DNA of 48,809 nt from JACMLD01 sp039915085 (GTDB lineage: Bacteria > Bacteroidota > Bacteroidia > Chitinophagales > Chitinophagaceae), in assembly GCA_039915085.1 (NCBI GenBank), contig JBDSOC010000207.1, forward strand, positions 1 through 48,809, read 5' to 3'. The position numbers and the translations under genes were made by a program. A model generated the notes under the pieces. The model ran no database searches. It was not told the origin of the DNA and saw nothing but the letters and a program-made list of their open reading frames with translations. Positions within the stretch are counted from its first letter, which is position 1, and every line of letters begins with the position of its first letter. This document shows, in pieces, positions 31,838-41,451 of the stretch.

Positions 31838-34663
31838 TTATTGATTTGATATTTTTCTAACAATTATTTTATCTTCCCAAATAACCTGCAGATAATAATT
31901 TGATTTTGGAAGGAATCCAAGATTTGCTAATTGAAAAATATTGTCTCCCTTATTACCAAAGTATTTGAATTGATGTACCAGCGTTCCCTTCGTATCCATT
32001 AACCGGATAAATACATTATTTGCTGCGGCTAGTTTTACTTTAACCGAAAGATGATCGATAAATGGATTGGGTGATATGGTGGCAACAGATCCTGCAGTAA
32101 AAGGGATAGTGACCGTGTTACTATATATTCGCGCCCCGCCGGCAGACAACATCAGCAGCCGGTAATAACAGGTAGTAGCCTCAATGGCAGTAATGTCTGT
32201 AAAACTATGCTGCCCATTGCCACTCTGTACGCTACCGTTCAACCGGCCAGCCGGCATAAAAGTTCTACCATCCGTTGAACGTTCAATCACAAAGGAGATA
32301 TCGCTTGTTTCATTGGCAGTTACCCAGTTGATGACAACTGACGGTTGCGTCCTGTTTGCAGTAAACGAAACCAGTTTTGTTGGTAATAACCAGGCCCATT
32401 GAATGGTATAAATTGCCGGGCTGGCATCTGCTTTACCCGCTGCATCAACAAACGAATATTCAAATGATGTACTTAATATGGCAGCCACTGTAAATTTTAT
32501 TTGTAAGAGCGAAGGGTCATAGTTTACAATCGTGGTATTGTTACTAAGCAATACTCCATTGTAATACAATTCTGTATTGAAAGGTACTTGCGTAATAATG
32601 ACTATCTTATTTGCTCCCATAATGCCGTCTTCCAGATCCGAACCTGATAAAGGAGCGGGCGAATCGGAAGTACCAGTACCATTCAGCGTAAGAAAACTGT
32701 TCAAAGCCGGGTTGGCGATGGTATAAGTCTGGGGATCAGAATCTGGTAATTTTTCAATCCCAAAATCGAAACCTGTCATATCTGTCAGTGCGGAATTAAA
32801 AACCACATTAAGGGGCGAGGTATTGATCCAATCCGGTGGTACACTTCCAACCGGCGCCAAAACTCCCTGAACACCCGGGCTGGTAGAAATTACAATCTGC
32901 AATCCAATTGCATTGATAGGGCAGCCGCCGAGTGTATAGGTTCCGTCTGCGTTGACTACAGTTGTTGACATGACGGTACCGGTAAGCGGATCTATTAATG
33001 ATGCATAGATGGCTCCCCCCGCATTTGTTCCGGTCTCAGCATTTGTCCGGATATTAATAAAACTACCTGCAGCGCTGTTGTCAGCATCGTCCCAAACAGT
33101 TCCCGAAATATTTACGCAGGCAAGGGTGAGGGTTTGCGTAGTATATAATTCAATGCCCCAGGCCCAGGTATTGATAAGCCGTGCATTTCCAAAATCATTA
33201 CATTGTATATTATCAATATCATTACCCGCAACAGCAGGGGCAGGTATAAGAAAACCGGCATTACCGTCTCCGTTCCATGCATGTCCCGGCGAAGCCTGGC
33301 CAACAATATCATTGTTATAACCAATGCCTGTATTGTTATTGGTTGTTGTACCGCTACTGCATGCACCACCTCCAATAGTCGACAGCAAAGTATCATTCCA
33401 GTACAATTGAGAATTAGGCTGTGATAAAGGAGCAATACCAGAAAAATTGATACCATTTACATTCAGCTCAACATCATATAAAGGCACATTCACCCGTCCT
33501 TTACGAAAAGAAAAAGTTATGGGAACAGCCGTATTCAGGGGTACGGGTACGCCCAGCCCGTCCAGTCCATCCCATGCTATTGAAATGATTCCCTGTGGCT
33601 GATTGATGAGTTCAAAAAAACGATCTGTTGACGCGAACTGGTAACCCGGAATATTATTTAGATCAAGTAAAATATAATAATCTCCCGGCTGAGGAGCAAT
33701 AAACCGGACACTGTATGGGCCTGGTGGACAACCGGCAATAATGGGATTCACCAGCAAAGGTTGCAGTGGTACCGGGGAAACCGGATAGAGCAGCGGATCG
33801 GGTGGATTCAAAAAAACATTATAGCCATTAGTCAGTGGTGGCAATGATGTAGAATTAACCGATCTCCGATCATTTAACCAGTTACCGGTATTTTGGTATC
33901 CATAATTATTAAAGCCAATGATAAAAGCAAGCGGCCTGAATCCTATTTGAAAATTAACTTCCGCCACAACGGAATCTGCCGTATAGGTATAAAATGGTGC
34001 CTGTGATGATAAAGACGGAGATTGTAAAAAAGTTAACGGGTCGTACACTGAAAAAGCCCATAAATTGCAATGCACACGACCGGTGTACTGCGTATTATTG
34101 GTTTCTGCTACGGTCATATCAAACCAGGGACTCAGCATAGTTTGGCCACCCGCAATGGAGGTTATACCGCCATCATTGCTGCGATACATTTCTATCCAGT
34201 AATTGCCGTTTTGTACAGGGGTAAATACAAGTGGCGCATAACCTGCCGGAGTAAGCCCGCCGATATTGGGACCACTCACCGCTTCTGTATAAGAATTAAT
34301 AAATCCCGCCCCGGAGGTTGGCAGGTTTATCAGCGACACCAGCGTACCAGACGGATCATAAATGCGCATGTAAACATCTGTATAGGGAACAGTGGATGCA
34401 CTGATGGTAAGCATGTTCCAGTGAAAAGCATAATACAGGCTTTCTGTAGTAAAATCCTTAATATTAAAATAAATACGTTTATCGGTTGGGCATCCCAGGT
34501 AGTTTCCCACATTGCCCAGCGGAAAGGCCGCTATTGTGGATACGATTAGCCCGGTACCATTAGTATTGTTGGGCATTACTTCCTTTGTGCCTTCGGCATT
34601 CAGGTTGAATGCATGCATGAATGCCATAAGGCAAAACATAACAACCAGGGTATGCTTTTTCAT
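31838..34663 (-). CDS. Large secreted T9SS surface protein
   Basis: The 941-residue protein has a signal peptide (MKKHTLVVMFCLMAFMHAF), several beta-sandwich-like regions, a segment resembling an SdrD B-type repeat (SGTVWDDADNSAAGSF near residue 535), a fibronectin-like part before the end, and a type IX sorting domain (ISPNPFIDHLSVKVKL). Many surface adhesins of Bacteroidota have this layout. No catalytic motif is seen. It is the first gene of a two-gene unit with the M28 peptidase. The gap upstream contains a tandem repeat site shared with another T9SS gene. Confidence 0.8.
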   Translation of the reverse strand: MKKHTLVVMFCLMAFMHAFNLNAEGTKEVMPNNTNGTGLIVSTIAAFPLGNVGNYLGCPTDKRIYFNIKDFTTESLYYAFHWNMLTISASTVPYTDVYMRIYDPSGTLVSLINLPTSGAGFINSYTEAVSGPNIGGLTPAGYAPLVFTPVQNGNYWIEMYRSNDGGITSIAGGQTMLSPWFDMTVAETNNTQYTGRVHCNLWAFSVYDPLTFLQSPSLSSQAPFYTYTADSVVAEVNFQIGFRPLAFIIGFNNYGYQNTGNWLNDRRSVNSTSLPPLTNGYNVFLNPPDPLLYPVSPVPLQPLLVNPIIAGCPPGPYSVRFIAPQPGDYYILLDLNNIPGYQFASTDRFFELINQPQGIISIAWDGLDGLGVPVPLNTAVPITFSFRKGRVNVPLYDVELNVNGINFSGIAPLSQPNSQLYWNDTLLSTIGGGACSSGTTTNNNTGIGYNNDIVGQASPGHAWNGDGNAGFLIPAPAVAGNDIDNIQCNDFGNARLINTWAWGIELYTTQTLTLACVNISGTVWDDADNSAAGSFINIRTNAETGTNAGGAIYASLIDPLTGTVMSTTVVNADGTYTLGGCPINAIGLQIVISTSPGVQGVLAPVGSVPPDWINTSPLNVVFNSALTDMTGFDFGIEKLPDSDPQTYTIANPALNSFLTLNGTGTSDSPAPLSGSDLEDGIMGANKIVIITQVPFNTELYYNGVLLSNNTTIVNYDPSLLQIKFTVAAILSTSFEYSFVDAAGKADASPAIYTIQWAWLLPTKLVSFTANRTQPSVVINWVTANETSDISFVIERSTDGRTFMPAGRLNGSVQSGNGQHSFTDITAIEATTCYYRLLMLSAGGARIYSNTVTIPFTAGSVATISPNPFIDHLSVKVKLAAANNVFIRLMDTKGTLVHQFKYFGNKGDNIFQLANLGFLPKSNYYLQVIWEDKIIVRKISNQ

Positions 34664-34935
34664 TGGATTTAGGTTTTTCTAATGGTAGAGGTTGAAAATC
34701 GTTACATACATCGTTTTCACCTTTCAGCTAATAAATATTCATTGAATGGTTAAAAAAAATATTCCTTTAATTATAACCCGGTAAAAATACTTAGTTATTT
34801 TACTGATTTCTATGTAGAAGCCTGCCAATAAAACGTCTGCAATTATACTTTATTGTACATTACCACCGGAGTTGTCTGCCGTCAGGGTATATGAAATTGG
34901 TGGTCCCCCAATGAATCAGGAAACTAAGTTAATTA

Positions 34936-34975
34936 AAGCCCGTCGTTGGTCTATTCAAACGGTCGTTCGGCGATT
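34936..34975 (+). promoter_or_regulatory. LytTR-type tandem operator candidate (copy 1)
   Basis: The 25 bases at 34951-34975 match 22 of 25 bases of 41322-41346; the three differences are all transitions. Inside, CCGTCGTTGGTC (34940-34951) and CGGTCGTTCGGC (34960-34971) are imperfect direct repeats with a 20-bp period. It lies between the divergent large T9SS gene and the decayed LytTR-type regulator. Confidence 0.55.
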
Positions 34976-34989
34976 TGTAAATAAATGGG

Positions 34990-35415
34990 ATGTGGATGAC
35001 AGTTAGATTTGATTCAAATCAGTTCCACATGGCCACCACCGTTATTGAATCCCTCAGCCGGGGCACTCTTCGCCGTCATATCGCCGCACTTTGTCCGGAA
35101 ATTTATGTTATCGGCGAAGCAAAAAACGCCGGGGAAATTCTTTCCCTGATCCGCAGTCGTCAGCCCGAACTGATTTTCCCCGATACAGATTGGCCGCCGG
35201 TGAATGGCTATAGCCTGTCCGGCGTACTGGAAAGCCGCGCCTCCTTTGAACTTATTCTTACGATGGATCACGAACAGGCTCCGGCAACGGTCCGGGGAAG
35301 CCCATTTGGCTCGCGACCGTTTGGGTGCATGCCCTGGCAGGCCGTGCGCGCGGCTATCCGAAAAAAAGCAGCCGCAAATAACCAACATAAGAAATGCTTA
35401 AAATTAAATACACCA
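34990..35415 (+). pseudogene. Decayed LytTR-type response regulator (receiver remnant)
   Basis: The open frame begins as a recognisable receiver: SLSRGTLRRHIAALCPEIYV then IGEAKNAGEILSLIRSRQPELIF, matching LytTR-family response regulators. Key features are damaged: the acidic IIEDEP motif is reduced to VIES, the phospho-acceptor segment reads FPDTDWPP instead of FLDVEMP, the helix 4-5 region with the conserved Lys-Pro is replaced by unrelated sequence, and the LytTR DNA-binding domain is gone, ending in linker-like KKAAANNQHKK. The frame stays open past this but runs into the next gene, so the end is set by homology. It may be translated but cannot be a working regulator. Confidence 0.65.
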
Positions 35416-35416
35416 T

Positions 35417-36388
35417 ATGCCCAAATTAATATACAAAATCGAACCCACCCAGATTACACTCCGGCCGAAATCATGGTTGGTGATTATGGTCATTGCTTTG
35501 GCTATTCCAGTTGCCGGAGTAATAGCGGTCTCGGTTGGTCTCCCGGAACTCGGAAATTCGTTTGCATTGATAATGCTTCCCTTTACGATTATAGCAATGG
35601 GCATTCCCTTTCTATTAAGCAGGCAGAAAGCGGTTTTTGATGCCAGTTCGAAAACATTTTACCGCAGTGTGTTTAATATTAAATTCCGCACCATCCCATT
35701 CAGTGAGATTGATTGCGTAAGGGCTATTCCTGTCAACGGCATATCATTTGGAGAATATTTTCGACTGGTATTAAAAAAGGATCGATATGGCGGAGGTGTC
35801 AGGCTTTCAAAAGCATATTTAGTTACCAACAAGCAATATTCAACCTGGTCGAAAGAATTAATGCCGGCTATCAGCCAGATGTTACAATATAGCAGTGTCC
35901 CGCTTGCTGCCGAACCGGTGTTGATCACCGGCGATGCTGATTTTCGTTTTTACAAACCTACTGCGAATGGTTATATGACATTTACCCGCTCAGCAATGGG
36001 ACGTTTTTATTCAGCTTTACTGGGAGGGGTAATATTGTTCGGTGGCTTTTTTGGAGTTAGTAATCCAGCAAAAACAAGTGATACGCTGGTTAGCCTTCTG
36101 ATAATATTAATTGGTGTAATTATCCTGACGAGCCTTACTAATAAGATAACGATCACCCAAAAGGAAATCTGTAAATCGCAGGTGCTGGGATTAATAAAAA
36201 CAAAACGTTGCACTGAAAACTTTATAAATTTCTCTACCCTGCGCAGATCAACAAATGCTATTTACAATGGAACGGATGTGTTGATGAATTTTAACAATGA
36301 AAAAGCCTTTTCCCTTAGAAGCTTTTACCGCACACAAAAAATAGAACGGTTTATGGCGGAAACAAAAAAAGCAATGTCTGTAAATTGA
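35417..36388 (+). CDS. Membrane protein with two hairpin-plus-PH-like units
   Basis: The 323-residue protein has two membrane hairpins (about residues 20-66 and 195-236), each followed by a beta-rich stretch: KAVFDASSKTFYRSVFNIKF with IPFSEIDCVR, and ITQKEICKSQVLGLIKTKRC with FINFSTLRR. This reads as a duplicated hairpin-plus-PH-like unit, as in bPH-type membrane proteins. No family name is recognised with confidence. It starts where the decayed regulator ends and overlaps its open frame, and is followed by 392 bases without genes before the hybrid kinase. Confidence 0.6.
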   Translation: MPKLIYKIEPTQITLRPKSWLVIMVIALAIPVAGVIAVSVGLPELGNSFALIMLPFTIIAMGIPFLLSRQKAVFDASSKTFYRSVFNIKFRTIPFSEIDCVRAIPVNGISFGEYFRLVLKKDRYGGGVRLSKAYLVTNKQYSTWSKELMPAISQMLQYSSVPLAAEPVLITGDADFRFYKPTANGYMTFTRSAMGRFYSALLGGVILFGGFFGVSNPAKTSDTLVSLLIILIGVIILTSLTNKITITQKEICKSQVLGLIKTKRCTENFINFSTLRRSTNAIYNGTDVLMNFNNEKAFSLRSFYRTQKIERFMAETKKAMSVN

Positions 36389-36780
36389 CCGGGTATCAAT
36401 TGGCGGGGTCAGAAAAGCAAATGGAACCTGGCTACAAATCCGGTGGATTATATGCACAGTTCCGCTAAATTTTATATCACAGGAGATAAAGGATTTATCC
36501 AGTTACAAATTATATGGCGTTGGAAGATATAGATTTGACACAAGGAAACACCGAACCCCCGCAAAAGCGCAGCTAAAAAAAATAAATGACTGCCGGAAGG
36601 CCCGGCGGGGACAGAAAAAGAAAACAAAGGCCGCGGATTTGCTTCTACTAGATACAATTACGTATACGCTGCTAGTAGGAAAATATTTGTTGAAATATTA
36701 CCCATTAAATGTCGTTTTAATAGAGTAACGATTGCCCGGTTAAGTCCGACGTATATTATTAATAGAGATTAGAAGCCCCT
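36389..36780. other. Intergenic region upstream of the hybrid kinase
   Basis: These 392 bases should hold the kinase promoter. A GC-rich stretch with GCCGG/CCGGC symmetry lies near 36590-36615; otherwise I see no gene, RNA or clear operator. Confidence 0.35.
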
Positions 36781-39700
36781 ATGAAAACCCCGAAATTTCC
36801 TGTCTGCTCAGTCACTGGGTTGAAGAACTGTTCGCGTGTGACTTTGTTTATACTTGCGTTTTCCCCCATATTTGTTTTTTCCCAACGACAAAATATTAAG
36901 TTTGATCACCTGGACATCAATTCAGGTCTGTCTCAAAACCATATACTCTGCGCCCTGCAGGATAGCCGCGGCTTCATGTGGTTTGGTACGCACGACGGGT
37001 TAAATAAATATGATGGGTATAAATTTACTATATACCGCAGTGATTTTACCGATAAATACAGTATAGGCAATAATTACATAACCGCACTTATTGAGGACAG
37101 GAAAGGAAATATTTGGGTTGGCACCAGCGGTGGGGGATTAAATAAATACGACAAAGAAAAGGACCGGTTTATACAATTACGGCATACTGGAGACCCTAAT
37201 AGTCTTTCGAGCAACCTGATTACTTCCATTGCCGAAGATCACAATGGCAATTTATGGATTGGAACGAATGATGAAGGCGTAAATTTGCTAGACCCCGCAA
37301 CAGGCAAAGCCAAACATTATATCAATAATAAAACAGACAGCCAGAGCCTGGCGAATAATTATGTAAGAACCGTTCTTGAAGACGGGCAACACCGTATATG
37401 GGTTGGCACCATTGATGGGGGCCTTAACCTTTTTGATGCCACTACCAACCATTTTAAACGTTATATGCACAATCCAGCGGATTCCAATTCGATTTCCGGC
37501 AATAAAATCCGTACGCTCTTTGCTGACAGCAAACAACGGCTATGGATTGGGACTGATGGCGCTGGTCTTAGTATGCTTGATTTGAAAACAAATATGTTTC
37601 GCAATTATTTAAATAAAAAAAATAATAGCAACAGCCTCCCAGGAAACGCGGCATATACCATCTGTGAAAAAGACGGCAATATCTGGATAGGATTGGAAAA
37701 TGCGGGTCTGAGTATTTTTAACCCATCAACAGGGATGTTTAGCAATTACCTGCACGATAATCTGGATGATGGAAGCCTCAGCAACAATTCCATTTATTCC
37801 GTATACAAGGACCGTAATGAAAATATGTGGATTGGCACTTTTGCCGGTGGCATTAATCTTTTTAACAGTAACAATTACAAGTTTGACCATTACAAACATA
37901 CATCGGATCCTGAAAGTTTGGGCAACAACTATGTGCTGTGCATCATGGAAGATTCAAAAAAAAGAATATGGATCGGCACTGATGGAGGCGGCCTTGATTT
38001 ATTTGACCGGCAAACCCAACAATTCACGCATTTTGTTCATCAAGACGGCATCGCAAACAGCATCTGTGGCAACTACGTTTTAAATGTGTGTGAGGACAGC
38101 CAGGGAAATATCTGGATAGGCACCTGGGCAGACGGTTTAACGGTATACAATCCAGAAAAAAAAACTTACAAACATTTCAGAAACAATCCAGCTGACCCTG
38201 GCAGCTTATACAATAATAACCCATGGTGCATATTTGAAGACCCGCAGAAAAATATTTGGATTGGACTCTTTGCGGGAGGACTGGAACAGTATAATGCCAC
38301 AACCGGCGGATTTATACACCACATGCATGATAAAGATGATCCCTCCAGTATCAGCAATAATTTTTTACGCGCTATCACTGAAGACAGCAAAGGTAATTTA
38401 TGGATAGGTACGGATGATGGGTTGAATCTTTATGATAAAAAGAAAAACAGCTTCACGCATTTCCGGCATGATGATAAAAGCAATAGCATTAGCGATAATT
38501 GTATTTCATCTTTTCTTAAGGATAAAAAAGGCAATCTCTGGATTGGCACAATGGCCGGCCTTAATTGTCTTGACCTTAAAACGTTTGCATTTACGAAATA
38601 TACTACTAAAGACGGCCTGCCTAATAATGCTGCTTTCGGAATGCTGGAAGATGACAAACACAATCTATGGGTGAGCACCAATAAAGGTATTTCAAGAATT
38701 AATCTCGAAACGAAAAAGATTAAAAACTTTGGCATTGCAGACGGTCTGCAATCTTATGAGTTTAAGGATCATTCATTCTGTAAGAGCAGTAACGGCGCCA
38801 TGTATTTCGGCGGTATCAATGGCTTTAATGAGTTCTTTCCTGACAGCATAAAAGAAAATAAATTTGACCCGCCATTGGTACTAACCAATTTTCAGTTGTT
38901 TAACAAGACTGTAGCGATTGAACAGGACAGCAATCATCCTTCACCGCTTAAGAAATCCATTACTGAAACAAGATCCATTTCATTGCTTTATGAGAATTCA
39001 GTGATATCTTTTGAGTTTGCCTCCCTCAATTATACCGCACCGGAAAAAAGGAAATATGCCTATATGCTGGAAGGTTTTGATAAAAACTGGAATGAAGTGG
39101 GTGCAGAGCGAAAAGCGACATACACCAGGCTGGACCCGGGAAAATATACTTTCAAAGTAAAAAGCTTAAATGATAAGGGGGAATGGTCAAACCAACAGGC
39201 CGAAGTTCAGATCATCATCATTCCACCTTACTGGCTCACCTGGTGGTTTAAATTATTGGTGGTTTGTTCATTAACAGGTGCTGTTATTGCCCTCTTTCTC
39301 ATCCGGATAAAAAGGATAAAGCTACAGCGAACAAAACTGGAAATGCAAGTGCGTGAAAGAACTTTGCAACTGGATCTTTCCATCCAGGAAGAAAAAAAAT
39401 CACGCAATGAAGCCGAAGATGCCAACAGAACCAAAAGTATTTTCCTGGCCACTATGAGCCATGAAATCAGAACGCCTATGAACGGTATTATTGGCATGTC
39501 ATCTTTACTGGCCGGGACCCTGCAGACCGGTGAACAACGAAATTATACTGAAACCATACAAACCTGTGGCGAGAACCTGCTGATGGTTATCAATGATATC
39601 CTGGATTTTTCCAAGATTGAATCTGGTAAAATGGAACTGGAAGAAAAAGATTTTGATTTGCGCACCTGTGTAGAAGAAGTGCTGGATGTGTTTGGTGCCA

Positions 39701-40953
39701 AGGCTGCGCAGGCTGGTTTGGATTTGATCTACCAGTTGGATTACAATGTCCCGGAACAAATAATAGGTGATGCCACACGGCTGCGGCAGGTACTGATTAA
39801 TTTGGTAAGTAATGCAGTAAAATTTACCCAGCAGGGAGAAATATTTGTAAAAATTTACCAACAGCCTGCAACAAAGGAAGGACAATTGCAACTTTGCTTT
39901 GAAATCATGGATTCGGGCATCGGCATACCGTCGGATAAATTGGAAAGGCTTTTCAAGGCTTTTTCCCAGGTCGATTCTTCTACAACCAGAAAATATGGCG
40001 GCACCGGACTGGGTCTGGTGATCTGTGAAAAACTGGTCGGACTGATGGGTGGCGTTATTAAAGTATCCAGTACACCCGGACAGGGTTCCGTTTTTAGTTT
40101 TACCATAGCTACGAAAGCGGGTTCCACGGCCGAAAAAAGAGTTATCAGCAGCTCAATGGAAGACCTTGCGGGAAAACGTATCCTGGTAGTGGATGACAAT
40201 CTCATCAATCGTACCATCCTGCGGGTGCTGCTGGAACAATGGAAGATGATACCTGTGCTGGCATCGGGAAGCCCGGAGGCCCTGGTAGTTCTTTCAAAGG
40301 ATAATAACTTCGACCTGGTACTAACTGATATGCATATGCCTAAAATGAATGGCGTAGAACTCACCCGAAAAATAAAAGCTTTGTATCCGCAACTGCCTGT
40401 CATACTGCTGAGTTCGGTAGGAAACGAGATTGGCAAGGAAGACAAAACCCTTTTTGGATCCGTGCTTACCAAACCGGTCAGGCAAAACATCTTGTATACA
40501 CACATTCTGAATAATTTCCGGGCAGCAGTAAAACCGGACACAGAACCGGTCAGCCATAACAATGAATTACCGGAGAACCTGGCCGAGCGGTTCCCGCTTC
40601 GCATTCTTATAGCCGAAGACAACCTCATCAATCAGCAACTAGCCATGATTGTTTTAACCAAAATGGGGTATAATCCGGAGATAGCAGAAAATGGCAAAGA
40701 AGCATTTGACAAACAAAAAGCAGATAACTACGATGTCATACTGATGGACATGCAGATGCCGGAAATGGACGGGCTGCAAGCAACCAAAAACATCCGTAAC
40801 GAACTCAGTAAACAACCGATCATCATTGCCATGACCGCCAATACCATGCAGGGCGACCGCGAAACATGTCTCACTGCCGGTATGAATGATTATATCAGCA
40901 AACCTTTTAAACCACAGGAAATAGCTATGATGTTGGAGAAATGGGCATCATGA
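36781..40953 (+). CDS. Hybrid two-component sensor with propeller sensor, kinase and two receivers
   Basis: The 1390-residue protein begins with a signal-anchor, followed by about fourteen two-component-regulator propeller repeats (pattern W.GT..GGL...D, residues about 45-690), a Y_Y_Y domain (about 720-815), one membrane segment (about 821-843), a HisKA domain with H894 in SHEIRTPMNG, a HATPase domain (VLINLVSNAVKF, GTGLGLVICEKL), and two receivers with phospho-acceptors D1183 and D1323. Sensor kinases of this type in Bacteroidota (HTCS) usually end in an AraC helix-turn-helix; this one lacks it and ends in a second receiver, so it must pass phosphate to another protein. It lies upstream of T9SS and fibre genes. 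Confidence 0.92.
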   Translation: MKTPKFPVCSVTGLKNCSRVTLFILAFSPIFVFSQRQNIKFDHLDINSGLSQNHILCALQDSRGFMWFGTHDGLNKYDGYKFTIYRSDFTDKYSIGNNYITALIEDRKGNIWVGTSGGGLNKYDKEKDRFIQLRHTGDPNSLSSNLITSIAEDHNGNLWIGTNDEGVNLLDPATGKAKHYINNKTDSQSLANNYVRTVLEDGQHRIWVGTIDGGLNLFDATTNHFKRYMHNPADSNSISGNKIRTLFADSKQRLWIGTDGAGLSMLDLKTNMFRNYLNKKNNSNSLPGNAAYTICEKDGNIWIGLENAGLSIFNPSTGMFSNYLHDNLDDGSLSNNSIYSVYKDRNENMWIGTFAGGINLFNSNNYKFDHYKHTSDPESLGNNYVLCIMEDSKKRIWIGTDGGGLDLFDRQTQQFTHFVHQDGIANSICGNYVLNVCEDSQGNIWIGTWADGLTVYNPEKKTYKHFRNNPADPGSLYNNNPWCIFEDPQKNIWIGLFAGGLEQYNATTGGFIHHMHDKDDPSSISNNFLRAITEDSKGNLWIGTDDGLNLYDKKKNSFTHFRHDDKSNSISDNCISSFLKDKKGNLWIGTMAGLNCLDLKTFAFTKYTTKDGLPNNAAFGMLEDDKHNLWVSTNKGISRINLETKKIKNFGIADGLQSYEFKDHSFCKSSNGAMYFGGINGFNEFFPDSIKENKFDPPLVLTNFQLFNKTVAIEQDSNHPSPLKKSITETRSISLLYENSVISFEFASLNYTAPEKRKYAYMLEGFDKNWNEVGAERKATYTRLDPGKYTFKVKSLNDKGEWSNQQAEVQIIIIPPYWLTWWFKLLVVCSLTGAVIALFLIRIKRIKLQRTKLEMQVRERTLQLDLSIQEEKKSRNEAEDANRTKSIFLATMSHEIRTPMNGIIGMSSLLAGTLQTGEQRNYTETIQTCGENLLMVINDILDFSKIESGKMELEEKDFDLRTCVEEVLDVFGAKAAQAGLDLIYQLDYNVPEQIIGDATRLRQVLINLVSNAVKFTQQGEIFVKIYQQPATKEGQLQLCFEIMDSGIGIPSDKLERLFKAFSQVDSSTTRKYGGTGLGLVICEKLVGLMGGVIKVSSTPGQGSVFSFTIATKAGSTAEKRVISSSMEDLAGKRILVVDDNLINRTILRVLLEQWKMIPVLASGSPEALVVLSKDNNFDLVLTDMHMPKMNGVELTRKIKALYPQLPVILLSSVGNEIGKEDKTLFGSVLTKPVRQNILYTHILNNFRAAVKPDTEPVSHNNELPENLAERFPLRILIAEDNLINQQLAMIVLTKMGYNPEIAENGKEAFDKQKADNYDVILMDMQMPEMDGLQATKNIRNELSKQPIIIAMTANTMQGDRETCLTAGMNDYISKPFKPQEIAMMLEKWAS

Positions 40954-41451
40954 AATGGTTAAATTACGACCTCCATACACAAACTGGAAAACGTTACTAC
41001 AGGTCTTAAACTACGCTCATACAATTTCCTCATCCATCCCCCCTGAGTGAAATTGATTACTGAAGGAACCTGAAATCTGAGGGACTATTTTTGATTTTTG
41101 TAAAGCAACTATTTCCGGGATCGTTATCACTTTTTCCCAAAAAATAATTCATTATCGGCTTTGAGCATTATATCTGCACCACCTTTATTGAAGCCAACGA
41201 CCCCTGCACAAACAATGGCATTATGAAACATTTCGAACGGCTTCGTAAGATGGTTTTCTGGCAGCTAAAGATGGCAGCAGCGGATTATTGAGAGTGATTT
41301 TCCACTAAGCCGGCTATTCAGCTATTTAAACGGTTGTTCAGCGATTGAGCAAAAAATAGTCATTGAGTGATACTAATTTGTGCAGGTAATATTCAGCTTA
41401 TTTCTCCGGACAGTTTGAACCCTTCCTCCCCTGATACATTTAATAGTTTTT
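40954..41451. other. Intergenic region upstream of a T9SS gene
   Basis: This 498-bp gap holds the second LytTR-type tandem site (41311-41346). Around 41160-41285 one plus frame reads HYICTTFIEANDPCTNNGIM with no start and no family match; it may be decayed coding sequence. Confidence 0.35.
41311..41346 (+). promoter_or_regulatory. LytTR-type tandem operator candidate (copy 2)
   Basis: CGGCTATTCAGC (41311-41322) and CGGTTGTTCAGC (41331-41342) are direct repeats identical at 10 of 12 bases with a 20-bp period. The 25 bases at 41322-41346 match copy 1 at 22 of 25. The site ends 105 bases before the T9SS gene at 41452. Confidence 0.55.

Noticed and set aside
39855..40631. Minus-strand 258-codon open frame inside the hybrid kinase gene
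   Set aside because: Antisense to the conserved HATPase and receiver domains; Ser-rich composition is typical of a shadow frame.
41160..41285. Open plus frame without a start in the gap before a T9SS gene
   Set aside because: No start codon before the coding-like stretch and no recognised relative; may be decayed sequence but cannot be supported.
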